A stretch of 64,000 bases of DNA. It comes from Molossus alvarezi (taxonomy: Eukaryota > Chordata > Mammalia > Chiroptera > Molossidae). The stretch covers positions 15,283,001 to 15,347,000 of the forward strand of contig CM073907.1 of assembly GCA_037176705.1 (NCBI GenBank), read 5' to 3'. Position numbers and translations under genes: made by a program. The notes below the pieces were generated by a model. The model saw nothing but the letters and a program-made list of their open reading frames with translations, did not search any database and was not told the origin of the DNA. Below are positions 1-10,781 of this stretch, one piece after another (position 1 is the stretch's first letter; each line of letters begins with the position of its first letter).

Positions 1-860
1 GTGTTACTGAAGGAGGACCCCAGTACTGCAGGCTCTGGACTCAGGGGATGACTCAGCACCATGAGGGGGAGAGTTCCCAGCACCATCGGGGGCTTGCCCA
101 GGCTCCTAGCCAGTAAGAGGCAGGCCCCGGTTTTGATCTATAGGGCCTTCCCTCTCCTATAGACAGACTGCATATCGCTCCACACTGGTGGGCACGGCTG
201 TTTCCAGGCCCAGCTGTGTGTGTCCCGAGAAGGCCAAAGTTGGTCATTCCCACCTCGTGCCCCAGGGCCCAGCAGGTGTTGAGCACATAGCAGGTGCCCC
301 ACACGTGCAATGGGAAGCATGAATCCGTGCATGTCTCCAGCGCAGCGGCCTCCTTGGATCTCAGGACCGCGTTCATACACAGCTCTATGTATCGACAGAA
401 TTCCCATCTCAGCCTGCTAAGTGCCTGCCTAATTTTCCAGTCTATTGACAGACTTCATCTCACTTAACTGGCCCCTATTGTGTAGCCATTGGATGGTTTC
501 TCATCCCCTCTTAAACTAGGGGGAGGTGCCAGGAACACCCAAGCTGTGGGGAGGCGCCTTCTGAAGGAGTCAGTCTCAGAAGAGTATTTCTGTGCCACTA
601 AAAAGAGCAGCCAGCTGGCTGGAGGCTTGGGGACAGGCCCGAGCCATCCCAGGGCCCAGGAGGCATCACTCTGTCTCCAGTCATCCTGGAGTCATGTCCT
701 GAGTCCCTGATCACTTTTGCTGACCCCTTCAAGGGAAAAGGGACAGAGCTCCCATGTGACCTACCCTCCCCCCCACCCTGTCCCATCCTGCTCTGACCCC
801 CACTTTCATCTTCTCTGTGTCTTACATATTCCAAACCTTTTGTGAAATAAAGTCCTGGAA
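1..860. other. Intergenic DNA, no gene recognised
   Basis: Only short unrelated open frames occur on both strands. I see no conserved domain, splice pattern, RNA gene or repeat family that I can name. Confidence 0.5.
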
Positions 861-1440
861 TTAATGATATCCGACCTGGTGCCCAGCACGGCCCGAGGTG
901 CTGGAGATTCGGCCATGAACAAAAGAGACAATGTCCCTGCTCGTGGAGCTGACATTCCAGGGTGGAGCCAGGGATGAGAAACAGAGAGAAGTCAGGTGGT
1001 GATAAGCGCTATAGTAAAGGAGAAGGGGCTGGCCATTTAAATGGGGTGGCCCAGTAAGGCCTCTGAGGAGATGAGCAGAGACCTGAACAAAGAGTTGGAG
1101 TGAACCATATGGACATGTGGAGGAAGAACTTTCCAGCCATGAGGATAGTGAATACAAAGGTCCTGAGGTGAGAGAAGCTGGCATGTTCTGGAAATAGCAA
1201 GGATGGTCATGTGGCTAGAGTGGGTGAGTGCAAGTGGCCGCGGGGTGCAGGGCTTCGGAACCTTCCTCACAGCTTTGGCACGTATCTGGATGAGATAAAA
1301 GGTTTACACAGACTCAGGGCTTGGGCTGGCTTGTTTTAAAAGAAGCTGTGCATAAAGAGAAAACCACAGGGAGGACAGGCAGAAGCAGATGTAATAATCC
1401 AGGCAGGAGACAATGATGGCCTCTACCAGGGTACAGCAAT
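861..1440 (+). repeat. Ancient mammalian interspersed repeat, family not assigned
   Basis: The text (a stored-value phrase of the type 'ctggagattcggccatgaac', then a 'ggtggtgataagcgctat' segment and 'gtaataatccaggcaggaga') resembles a mammal-wide old repeat that I have seen in many genomes, but I cannot name the family with confidence. No coding potential is seen. Confidence 0.4.
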
Positions 1441-1444
1441 GAAG

Positions 1445-1446
<2 letters not shown>

Positions 1447-1490
<44 letters not shown>
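1447..1490. repeat. (AC)n dinucleotide microsatellite
   Basis: About 22 uninterrupted AC units, followed by a short TATATA run. A long pure dinucleotide tract of this kind is likely to vary in length between individuals. Confidence 0.97.
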
Positions 1491-1495
<5 letters not shown>

Positions 1496-1570
1496 GATCT
1501 GTTTTAGATCTAGCATTTCCTGACCTAGAAGGAACTTCAGAATTCATTTCCCAGTCCATCTTATAGACTA

Positions 1571-1982
1571 CAGTAGTTCCCCATTATCCACTGTTTCACT
1601 TTTAGTAATTTCAGTTACTCATGGTCAACTGCAGTCTGAAAATATTAAATAGAAAATTCCAGAAATAAACAATGTATACGTTTTAAATTGCACACTGTTC
1701 TGAGTAGTCTGATGAAGTCTCTCACCTTCCCACTCTATCCCACCCAGAACATGAATCATCCCTTTGCCTAGTGTCTCCACACTGTGCATGCCCCCTGCCT
1801 GTAAGTAGCTGTCTCAGTTATCAGATTGACTGTCACAGTGTCACAGTGCTTGTGTTCAAGAACCCTCACAGTAGCCTAAAGCTACATCACAATGCCTGCG
1901 TCACTCACCTCCTTCCATATCCTCGGGGACACATTGTACATCTCACATCATCACAAGGAGGGTGAGTGTGGTACAGGGAGAT

Positions 1983-2019
<37 letters not shown>

Positions 2020-2233
2020 ACATTCACATTCCCTTTTATTACAGTATGTTGTTATAATTATTCTATTTTATTAGTAGTTATAACCTCTTGCTGTGCCTAA
2101 TTTATAAATTAAGCCTTATCATATGTATGTATAGAAAAATACATGGTATATATAGGAATTGATACAATCCATGGTTTCAGGCATCCACTGGGGGTCTTGG
2201 GAAGTATCTCCCAAAGATAAGGGGGGACTTCTG
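1571..2233 (+). mobile_element. Tigger-type (TcMar-Tigger) non-autonomous DNA transposon with TA target duplication
   Basis: The element begins CAGTAGTTCCCCATTATCC and ends with the reverse complement of CAGAAGTCCCCCCTTATC, so imperfect terminal inverted repeats are visible. It is flanked by TA at 1569-1570 and 2234-2235, the target duplication of Tc1/mariner elements. The inside matches what I remember of old mammalian Tigger consensus sequences (for example the 'gaaaatattaaat' and 'gtgcctaatttataaatta' stretches). A (GA)16 run at 1986-2017 has expanded within it. No transposase frame remains, so this is an internally deleted, immobile fossil. Confidence 0.85.
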
Positions 2234-2235
2234 TA

Positions 2236-3165
2236 CAAAACTGAGGTCCAGGGAGGGAAAGCGACCTACCTGGACCACATGCATAGTTGGCATTCCTGAC
2301 CTGGAGCCCTGTGTCAGCACCTCCTTCCCAGGCTCTTGCCCCAACATCTCTGCCTCTTGGGTGTTTTATTGTGTGTCTCCTCCCCTCTTTGTCCCTCTTT
2401 GTTCCCAGCCTCTTTCTTTCTATCTCTGAGATGCCTCAGCATTTATTTCTCCTCCTGTCAGGCCCAATCAAGCATTAATTAGTGATGAATTAGCAACGCA
2501 AATCTTAGCAGTGTCTCCTGGTGCCCATGGGCTTTTGGAAGGGACCTTGCAAATCTGATCTTAATACCTCTCGCCTCCTCTCCTAGGGAATTACTTCTCA
2601 CATCATTTGTCTGCAGAGGCTGTGGCCACCCCCCACCCTCCCAGCCTGGCTGAGGACAACAAGTTTATCTTTGTCAATTAATTATTGAACAGTTTATTTC
2701 GCACTGGGAGGTGAAAAGAGAAGGGAAAGCTGTGTGTTGTGAAATCATCACTGTAATTACACAGACGCTGCAGCAGTGCCCAACATCACAACGCACAGGT
2801 GCCTGGGGGGGCGGGGAGAGGAGAAAGGGCAGAGGCCCACGGGTGGGCAGGAGTCCTATTTGTGGCCTTTGTATATCCCCTGGGTCTCTCTAGATTTTGA
2901 TCAACACACACCCCCATATAGAGCTTTCAGAGTCCAAGTTCAAATGGGGAGGGGGATAGAGGGGATTAAGCAGGGTTGGAACCATGGGTGCATGAGCCAT
3001 GCTTCTTTATCTGGGGTGATCAGAATGTGGGATGGCCCATTTTTATGAGCCTTCCCATCGGAGGTTAGAAGCCCCACAGCACATACATAATAAAGGATTT
3101 TTGAGACGAGCAAAAAGCCCATACTTTACCTTACTCTAGCAAAAATGGCCCACAAAACTCAGAAC
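2236..3165. other. Intergenic DNA, no gene recognised
   Basis: Unique-looking sequence with pyrimidine-rich and AT-rich patches. There is no domain-bearing frame or recognisable RNA gene. Confidence 0.5.
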
Positions 3166-3860
3166 ATCTATCCCACACACCCTGCCCATTACCCTCACCT
3201 CATCTCCCCTTTGCTCACTCCACTCCAGCCACACTGGTCTCCTTGCTGCTCTTTGCAAACACCAGGCACACCCCACTTCAGAACTTTTGCATGTGCTATT
3301 CCTACTGCTCAGTCTCTTCCTTCAGAAATCTGCATGGCTCACTCTCATCTTCAGCTGGTCATTACCAAACATCACCTTTCAGTAGGTCCCTTCCTGAGCA
3401 CCTTAGTTAGAATCGCAACCCACCCCTACTAGACTTATTGAGGGGATCACTTTGGAAGTTATATAAATGCCTAGCCACTATTCTGTACACCTGAAACTAA
3501 TATAATATTGAATGTCAACTGTAATTGAAAAATAAAAAAATAATTTAAAAAATTGCAATCCACCCACTCCTTGCCCTGACACAAACATTCTGTATCTCTC
3601 TTCCTGCTTTATTTTTTCCAGATCATTTAATCATATTTGACATATGATGTGTGTTACTTATTTCTTTGCTTTATCTCTCTCCTTAAAGTATAAGCTTCAC
3701 ATGGACTAGGATTTGGGTGCTTCCTCCCCTCCCCCATCTTATCTGCAGCACTAGTACCCCAGTTCTAGATCAACACCAGCCCAAGCTAATCATTACTGAA
3801 TGAATAAATGAATGAATAAATCAATGAATGAATCAATGAGTAAGTGAGTGTTTGTGTGGG
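3166..3860 (+). mobile_element. L2 (LINE-2) 3' end, split by an L1 tail
   Basis: The sequence follows the typical L2 3' end: 'cactccagccacactggtct', a 'catggctcactc' segment, a 'taagcttcacatggactagg' segment, then a terminal TGAA-rich tail at about 3797-3850. It is interrupted at 3426-3550 by an L1 3' end. It lacks the reverse-transcriptase portion, as most mammalian L2 copies do. Confidence 0.75.
3426..3550 (+). mobile_element. 5'-truncated L1 tail (about 125 bp) with 15-bp target duplication
   Basis: The last part of an L1 3' untranslated region ('cacctgaaactaatataata', then AATAAA and an A-rich tail) sits inside the L2. The flanks repeat as aatcgcaacccaccc (3411-3425) and aattgcaatccaccc (3551-3565), differing at two sites. 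That is the signature of target-primed reverse transcription followed by ageing. Confidence 0.85.
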
Positions 3861-5285
3861 ATGGGGTCTGGATATACAAAGGGCAGGGGTGGGTTCCTTT
3901 TCCAGAACAGGCTGGCAAGGTCCACTGTAGCACCAGGAATTTAGGGAGATTCTTGATGGAGATGGGAACCCGGCCAGGGAGAAAAACTGTGGGCAAAGGC
4001 ATTTGAAAAGCAAGTGTTCCAGCTGATTTCATGTCTGTGCATGCCTGGAGGCTGGCATACTGCGCTGCCCCACCATCAGTCACACACAGATTGGTCCCTA
4101 CCTCCCTCTGAACTCTCCCCAGGGTGAGGACAGGAACAGGAGAAGCTTCAGACATTTTGATGAACTCCCTAGCAAGAGTCACCTCACCTGTGTCTCTCTC
4201 CCATGGCTGCGCCTGGTGGTAGTGCACTGGGGTCTGGGGTTAGGGGCATCTCCACAAGGTGTGGGGGGCTTGAAAGGTGAGGGAGTGTGGAGGAGCACAG
4301 TGAGACCAGGACTAGGCTCGGCACACCCAGAGGAGGCAGACGGGGCTCAGTGGAGAAGTAACAGGGTGGGTGGTGGGCGAGAAGAGCCAAGGGAGCTGGA
4401 GCTCAGCGGAGGGGCCCCGGAGCTGACAGGGCAGACCTGGGATGGAGGGGGCGCCTCTTCCAGGACCCTCTCACCCTGAAGATCCCCTCCTCTTCGAGGA
4501 GCCATGCTGCTCTCCCCCTGAAACAAAGGTGGTAATTTTTTAGATCCAGTTTTCCCCCAAATCTCTGGAGATGCCAGAGCTGCTGTTTCCATGGGAACCT
4601 TTCCCCACCAACCTGGGAAGGAGGATCTGGGCAGTCCCCACCACACCCACACTGTCCCTGCTCCAGCCCACAGGGGGCCCCAAGTTGAAAATTATTTCCA
4701 TTCCCCAGATTTTCCCAGCAGGGGCTTTGCTTCTTTGCTGAGGGGGAGGCAGCTGGTTTTGTCTCTGTCCTCAGGCATAAAGGGGAGGAGGAAAGACCCA
4801 GGGAAGAGAGAAATGGGCTACTGGGGTACATGGTTTCTAGGGCAAGCTCTATCTGCAGGCATCACCCCCTCCTGGAGTGACGGGCTAGGGCACCAGTCCT
4901 CAGGGAAGGGCCCGCTGACAGCATCTTTCCTTCCCAGGAAATCCCAAAAGATCCCATTTCTCTCTGGCCCTGTACATCTCGGGGAGTTGCCTTCCCCAGG
5001 CCCCAGGCCCCAGGCCCCAGGCCCACCTGAATTCACCAGGGGTCACACTGCAAACTGTACAAAACATAAAAGCTCTGTCCAACTCAAGTCAGGAAGGAAG
5101 TTCTTGGAAGGCCACATCATAGATCCTTGAATTGAGGAGACAGCTGGAGAAGCAGACTTGGAAAACCGGCCAGAAGCAAGATAGGCTGGTGGGGGAACAG
5201 TGAGAGTCACCCAGAGACAGCCAAGCCAGGGCAGGGACCATGAGTGGACTCCAGCATGTCTGAACACTGGCATGTTGTGACAATT
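3861..5285. other. GC-moderate intergenic DNA, no gene recognised
   Basis: Overlapping open frames exist on both strands here because the segment is GC-rich, but none shows a domain or a splice pattern. A small tandem run of four CCCCAGG-type units lies at about 4994-5022. Confidence 0.45.
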
Positions 5286-5289
5286 TTAA

Positions 5290-5460
5290 TGATCCCCACT
5301 TCTCTATGTTGCTCCCTCCAGGTCAAGATCCTGGGCAAAGGGATAGGATAGGGGAGTGTTTGATGGAACTGTTCAATGTCCTGATTGTGGTCACATGAAT
5401 CTACGAGTGTTAAAATTCATAGACCTGTATACCAAAAAAAGTAAATCAATTTTACTCAGC
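5290..5460 (+). repeat. Probable old LINE 3' untranslated fragment
   Basis: The stretch 'gtgttaaaattcatagacct' followed by 'gtataccaaaaaaagtaaat' is the kind of 3' end seen in old mammalian LINE copies. The family cannot be fixed by eye. Confidence 0.4.
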
Positions 5461-5880
5461 CTGGTATCAGGCATGTCTGTCTGTGATTCTTTCCCCCTGG
5501 CTGGCACACACTTCCCTTCCCCTGGTGGCTCGGCAGTGACAATGGGAGCCTGGCCAGCAGGGGTATGGCAGTGCTCCAGCCCTGGGCAGCCATGGGCAGC
5601 CAGCCTGGGTGCAAGAGAGAGGAGATACCAGCAAATATGGAAGACTGTGGGTGGGGAGCCCTGTCCTAGAGACAGGGCCAGGACTTTCCCAGGACCCCCG
5701 GAAGAGGGGAGGCAATGCCGGTCATGTCCTAAGGTACCTGGGATGGGCCAATGCTTCCTGTCTCTTTCTTAGTTCTTTCCCAGCCTCCTGTCCAGGGAGA
5801 CATGGAGGCTGGGGCTGGAGTGAGGGGGGGCATGCAGGAGTTTCTTGGTCTGTGAAGAGAGATATGAAGGGGTGTGGGCA
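5461..5880. other. Intergenic DNA, nothing recognised
   Basis: No repeat family, RNA gene or convincing coding exon is seen in this stretch. Confidence 0.45.
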
Positions 5881-6336
5881 TTAGCATTCTTGTTGCAACT
5901 GTAACAAATTACCACAGCCTCAGAGGCTTAAGACAACATATATTTATTTTCTTACATTTCTGGAGGTCAAGAGTCTAAAGGGATTAAAAATCAAGGTGTC
6001 AGCAGGGCTTCCTTCTTCTGGAGGCTCAGGGGAGACTCCATTCCTTACCTGCTGCAGCTTCCAGAGGCTGCCGGCATTCCTTGGCTTGTGGCCACATCCC
6101 TCTAGCCTCTGCTGCCACCACCACGTCCCTGCCTCTCTTATGTCTCTCTTTCTTCATAAGAACCCTAGTGATGACACTTGGTCCACCTGGATAACCCAAG
6201 GTGATCTCTTGACCTCAAGGTCCTTCCTTAATATAATCACATTTGCAGAATTCCTTTTGCCAAATAGGTACCATTTACAGGTTCCAGATATTAGGACATG
6301 GGCATCTTTGGGGGGGCCCTAATTCAGCCCACCACA
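5881..6336 (-). mobile_element. Solitary MaLR-type (MLT1/MST-like) LTR
   Basis: Read on the minus strand it begins with the TGT...GGGCTGAATT...CCCCCC start and ends near a 'gttacagttgcaacaag' terminus. The plus strand shows the familiar 'gtaacaaattaccacagcct', 'aatcaaggtgtcagcagggc' and 'cattccttggcttgtggcca' blocks. Its length of about 456 bp suits a solo LTR. No internal retroviral-like sequence flanks it. Confidence 0.75.
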
Positions 6337-6442
6337 GGGCTGCATGGAGGGTGTCCTTCTGTAGGCACTGGACTGTGAGGCCCTCAAAGAAGCCTGTCTT
6401 TTCGGGCCCTTGTCCCTGCCCTCTGGAATTTGGCAGGATCAC

Positions 6443-6720
6443 GAGATTGCTTTGCTTCTGGAGCTGCAAGACTCATCCTGGCTCTGCTTCTTCCTAGTGG
6501 TGATCAGGACAAGTCACTTGGCCTCTCTGTGCCTCAGTTTTTATCTGTAAGATGGGGATAATAACAGTACGTAACCTCAAAAGTTTTGGTGAGGAATTGA
6601 TGCAGTAATCCATAAAAAGTGCACAGGACCTTGCCTGGCATGTTAATAAGTGTCGTGGTCAGGATGTACAGTACCCAGCACCGGGGAGCAGTCAACTGCC
6701 ATCATTATGATTATGATTCC
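6443..6720 (+). mobile_element. MIR SINE
   Basis: The conserved MIR core is plain: 'ggacaagtcacttggcctct', 'ctgtgcctcagtttttatct' and 'gtaagatggggataataaca', followed by the 3' 'ccttgcctggcatgttaata' segment and an ATT-rich end. The tRNA-like 5' part is weak. This is an old, widespread mammalian SINE. Confidence 0.85.
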
Positions 6721-6829
6721 ATTGTTGGGCTTCCAGTGGCCCAGCCCTGTGATAGCTAATAAAGGGGAAGAAACACTGCTGGTCCTCGAGGAATTCACAT
6801 GCTAATCAGGACCACAAAGGCTTGTAGAA
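6721..6829. other. Short unassigned stretch before the L1 junction
   Basis: About 110 bp of unassigned sequence. The L1 to its right starts abruptly near 6830, inside the ORF2 endonuclease region, without a poly(A) tail. Confidence 0.4.
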
Positions 6830-7782
6830 ATGCTCCTATATTGGGTGCATATATGTTTATCAAGGTTATATCTTCCTGTTGGATAGATCCATTCAATATT
6901 ACATAGTGACCTTCTTTGTCTCTAATTATGGCCTTCATTCGAAATCTATTTTATCAGATATAAGTATTGCTACCCCAGCTGTTTTTTTCTTTTTTGTTTG
7001 CTTGAAAGATTTTTTTCCAGCTTTTCACTTTCAATCTATGTGAGTCTTTTGTTGTGAGGTGTGTCTCTTGCAAACAACATATAGATGAGTCATGCTTTCT
7101 TATCCAATCAGCTACTCTGTGTCTTTTTATGGGAGCATTCAGTCCATTTACATTTAAGGTGATTATTGATATGTACTTATTTATTGCCATTTTTGTTTAC
7201 TGTGGTTCTATTTTCCTTCCCATTTCTCCTGGTAATTACAGCAGTCCTTTTAACATTTCTAGCAGTGTTGGTTTGGTGCTAATGTATTCCCTTAGCCTTT
7301 TTTTGTTTGAAAAGCTCTTTATTTGACCTTGTATTTTGAATGATAGCCTTGCTGGGTAGAATAGTCTTGGATTCAGATCCTTGTTTTTCATGACCTTGAT
7401 TACTTCATGCCATTCCCTTCTAGCCTGTAGTGTTTCTTGTGAAAAGTCAGCTGAGAGTCTTATGGGGTTTCCTTTGTAGGTAACCTGTTGCTTATCTCTT
7501 GCTGCTTTTAGGATTCTGTCTTTGTCTTTAATTTTTGGCAGTTTGATTACTATGTGTCTTGGTGTGGGCCTGTTTGGGTTCTTCTTACTTGGGGCTCTCT
7601 GTGCTTCTTGAACTTGAATGCCTTCTTCCTTCACCAAATCATGGAAGTTTTCTGTCACTATTTCTTTGAATATATTTTCTAGCCGTTGCTTATTTTCTTC
7701 TTCTTCAGGGACTCCTATGATGCGAATATTATTCAGTTTTCAGTTGTCCCACAGTTCTCTTAAGCTGTCTTCCTGTTTTTTT
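6830..7782 (-). mobile_element. L1 fragment: end of ORF1 and start of ORF2 endonuclease (older part of a U6-L1 chimera)
   Basis: Read on the minus strand, 7658-7236 encodes the C-terminal RNA-binding half of ORF1p (segments such as PRHIVIKLPKIKDKDRIL and ARREWHEVIKVMKNKDLNPR). After a short gap, 7190-6954 encodes the start of ORF2p with the endonuclease motif ITLNVNGLNAP...RHRVADWI...CLQETHL. Further left comes the 'INIYAPN' part of the endonuclease. Frames are broken, and the reverse-transcriptase half and poly(A) tail are missing at the left end. At its right (5') end it was joined to U6 snRNA at 8384, before a second L1 split the two. Confidence 0.85.
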
Positions 7783-8367
7783 GTTTTTTTTTTTGTTTGT
7801 TTTTTCCAAATCTTTATTGTTGGATGTAAAATGTATTACAGATGTTCCACATTTTTCCCCCATTGACCCCCTCCTCCCCCCTCCCGCCCCCCTCCCACCT
7901 TTTCCCACATTATTGTCTGTGTCCATTGGTTATATATATAAGTTCTTTGGTTTATTTCTTCCCACCCTCCCAACCCCTTTCCCTTTGAGGTTTGTCAGTC
8001 TAGCAATGAATTTGTGCTTCTTAATCCCTTCACCTTTTTCACCCATTCCCCCAATCCCCTTCCCAACTGGCAACCACCAAAATGTTCTCTGCATCTATGA
8101 GAATGTTTCTGTTCTTCCTGTTCATTTTGTTTGTAGATTCCATTGTTGATAGATATGCATTCATTGCCATTTTGTTTGTTCATACATTTTATCTTTTTCT
8201 TCAAAAAGACCCTTCATCATTTCATATAATAATGGTTTGGTGGTGATGAACTCCTTTAACTTTTTCTTGTCTGGGAAGGTTTTTGTATGTCCATCGATTC
8301 TAAATGACAGCTTTGCAGGATAGAGTAATTTTGGTTGTAGGTTCTTGGTTTTCATCACTCTAAATAT
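7783..8367 (-). mobile_element. Younger nested L1, internally deleted, with poly(A) tail and 16-bp target duplication
   Basis: Minus strand: the insert begins with an ORF1p C-terminal segment (8347-8161, including LQPKLLYPAKLSFRIDGH and KKLKEFITTKPLLYEMMKG). It then passes directly to a C/T-rich L1 3' untranslated region (plus-strand run around 7855-7910), an AATAAA signal near 7815, and an A-rich tail (T-rich on plus, 7776-7806). ORF2 is absent, so the copy is internally deleted or derived from a spliced L1 RNA. It is flanked by TGTCTTCCTGTTTTTT at 7766-7781 and 8368-8383. The repeated target is ORF1 sequence of the older L1. Confidence 0.8.
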
Positions 8368-8383
8368 TGTCTTCCTGTTTTTT

Positions 8384-8490
8384 AAAAATATGGAACGCTT
8401 CATGAATTTGTGTGTCAACTTTGTGCAGGGGCCATGCTAATCTTCTCTGTATCATTCCAATTTTAGTATATGTGCTGCCGATGCGAGCAC
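8384..8490 (-). pseudogene. RNU6 pseudogene: U6 snRNA retro-pseudogene, full length, 5' part of a U6-L1 chimera
   Basis: Read on the minus strand from 8490, the sequence follows U6 snRNA from its first bases (GTGCTCGC) through the ACATATACTAAAATTGGAA block and the ACAGAG/GATTAGCATGGCCCCTG core to the terminal GTTCCATATTTTT. Several substitutions are visible in the ISL/3' region and near the 5' stem. U6 normally helps form the spliceosome active centre, but there is no sign of a U6 promoter (PSE or TATA at standard spacing) upstream. Its 3' end runs straight into L1 ORF1 sequence, once the nested insertion is removed. This matches the known class of chimeras made when L1 reverse transcriptase switches template from L1 RNA to U6 RNA. 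Confidence 0.92.
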
Positions 8491-9494
8491 TGTATGATCT
8501 TTTCTAAGGCATCTGAAGACACCCGTGTCTCCTCCAAATCTACATCTCTGCACATTTTCAGGTTCCATGTCATTTTCAGAGCAACACTGTAAGAGCTTTC
8601 TCTGGCTTGCTACCATGGCAGCACCTGCTCAGGGTACTCTGCAGTGTTTGAATTCAAACAGGTACTTCCAGCCCCTGATACATCTGCAGGCATTTGCCCC
8701 AATTTGGGAATTCCAGGAGTTGCCCATTCAACAGCTTTGTGAGATCGTCTACTCAGCACTACTGCATTTCCTCTGATAGAATTTTACACAGGCTATTTCT
8801 TTCTCTTCCTTTCAACCTGAGTGAAAGACCATTCAGAATCCCTTAGCATGGCTGGCACAGGGGCATAGTTTAGGTATGGCATGTCCAAGCTAGCCATATT
8901 GCACATTCTGTCCTGTGCACTTCCAAACATGGAGTGCTCCTTGGCACACAAACACAGCCAAATCACACGTGCTCATAAAGGAATCTTCTGACTCTCAGTG
9001 TCCTCAGGAATAAAGTTCCCATTCTGAGTCATGTTTTACTTTACTCCCCCAAGACTTCTTATTGACCCCCACAACCTGGTCACACTGTCACAATTGTGAG
9101 CTTGGCAGAGGCACACTGATGGGAGATGCAAAATGAGGAAGGAGCCTGAATTGGAAACATGACAATAAATAGGGCACCGGAACGTAGGACCTTGTTCAGA
9201 TTAGCGGGGAGACCAGGGAAGTGCCAAAAGGACAGAAGTACTACTGCAGAAATTTGAAGAATCAACTGGTTCCTTCTCTAGGGGCCCATGAAAGTTTAGG
9301 TGCTCAGAGCACCTGAACCTGCTTGTACTCTGTGGGCACTAAGGTCTCCCAGTTTCCTTTATCCAACCCCCTTCCTGCTCTTTCCTACCCTATGGTACAT
9401 TCCCTTTGACTGGAGACTATTTTCCTTCAGTTCTTTAGGAAAGGACATTCACAGGTGCAACAAACCTCCATGGAGTGCTCAGCACCTGGGCTCC
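8491..9494. other. 3' flank of the TSPY-like pseudogene, no separate gene recognised
   Basis: Sequence downstream (on the minus strand) of the TSPY-like stop codon. No minus-strand AATAAA is visible. Short frames on both strands match nothing I know. Confidence 0.45.
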
Positions 9495-10734
9495 TCAGAA
9501 ACACATTTGCCTCCCTGCTCCCTCCGCTGGGTTCTGCATCCCTTGGTAGAGCTGCAGGGGATTGGGCCACAGGTGTTCATTGATGATCTGGGTGGAAAGA
9601 CATAGCAGTGAGAGATTGAACCAGTCCACTTTCCATTCCTCTGGATCCATCAATACTTTCTTTTCTGAAATGGCCAAAGGACTATCACTTGTGCAATCCT
9701 CCCTGGCCCTGGAAGGTTGTGTTCTGACAATCAGTTGAAGAAGTTAACACTTGTTGTGTCTTGACTGCGGTTGGGGACTCCATGTTTTTAATCTCAGAAC
9801 CAGAGCCCTTGGGTGGTACTAGTGGCCTGGTATCCTGAAGGGAGAGAGCTGGGAGGGTGGGTCCCCACTATTTCAGTCTTTACAACTATTCACCATGTGG
9901 GTGCTCACCCAAACCCCCATGCTGGGAAGCATCTGACATTTGCAAGGCTGACGTGATACTACTTAATGATCACATCGCTCAGAAAGTAGCAATTGTCCTG
10001 AAAGTAAAACATCAATTTGCAGTGGTACTTTGGATGGTCCAGTTCCCTCACCTGCCAAGAAGCAGTTACATTTTTTTTTACTCCCAGCTTCCTGAGTCAG
10101 GCTACTTTCAGTAATCACTCATTCTTCATCCCTTCTTGCTTCTCAAACCCATCCCAGTGGTGCCCAAGCTCCAACCAAACAAACTACTATGTGTCCCCAG
10201 TCTGATATCCAAAACGATTAAGTAGTTCAGCAAGTCTTCATCTTGGTCTCCGATGATGGCTGATATCAGGAATGGCTTAGAATTAGCTTTTTGGTCAAGG
10301 ATTTTCAGAGACTAGCAAATGGAGAGCTCAAAGGCACAGAGCACAGAGGAGACCACAGTGGACCATTGCCATAGACTGCAGACATTGCCTTCCATCCAAG
10401 TTCCTCCTCATCTGCCTTTCTTACACATTCTGACAACCATACTCCCTTTGGCTTTATGTTTTCCTAAGGCCATCTGCAGTAATAAAGGGAAAATTCAGTT
10501 TCAATGCTTTTCTGAGCCCTACCTGACCTCTGGGTGCTGCTGCAGAGGATTCAGACATAAGAATGTGTGTATATACTGTTTCACTGCTCTTTATTCCCCT
10601 AAGAAAAGTCTGTGTGTTCTCCCCAAAAGTGTCAGCACACATCTTCTTGAGATACCTTTGTTTGAGAACAGCTGCTCCAATTTGGAAATACTCAGCTTGC
10701 AATGACATTTTTTAGGGCTGTGTGTGTTTGTGTG

Positions 10735-10781
<47 letters not shown>

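Noticed and set aside
1304..1559. Frames with poly-Cys/Val runs
   Set aside because: Translation of the (AC)n microsatellite.
8384..8490. A functional U6 snRNA gene
   Set aside because: Several substitutions, fusion to L1 and absence of an upstream U6 promoter show a retro-pseudogene.
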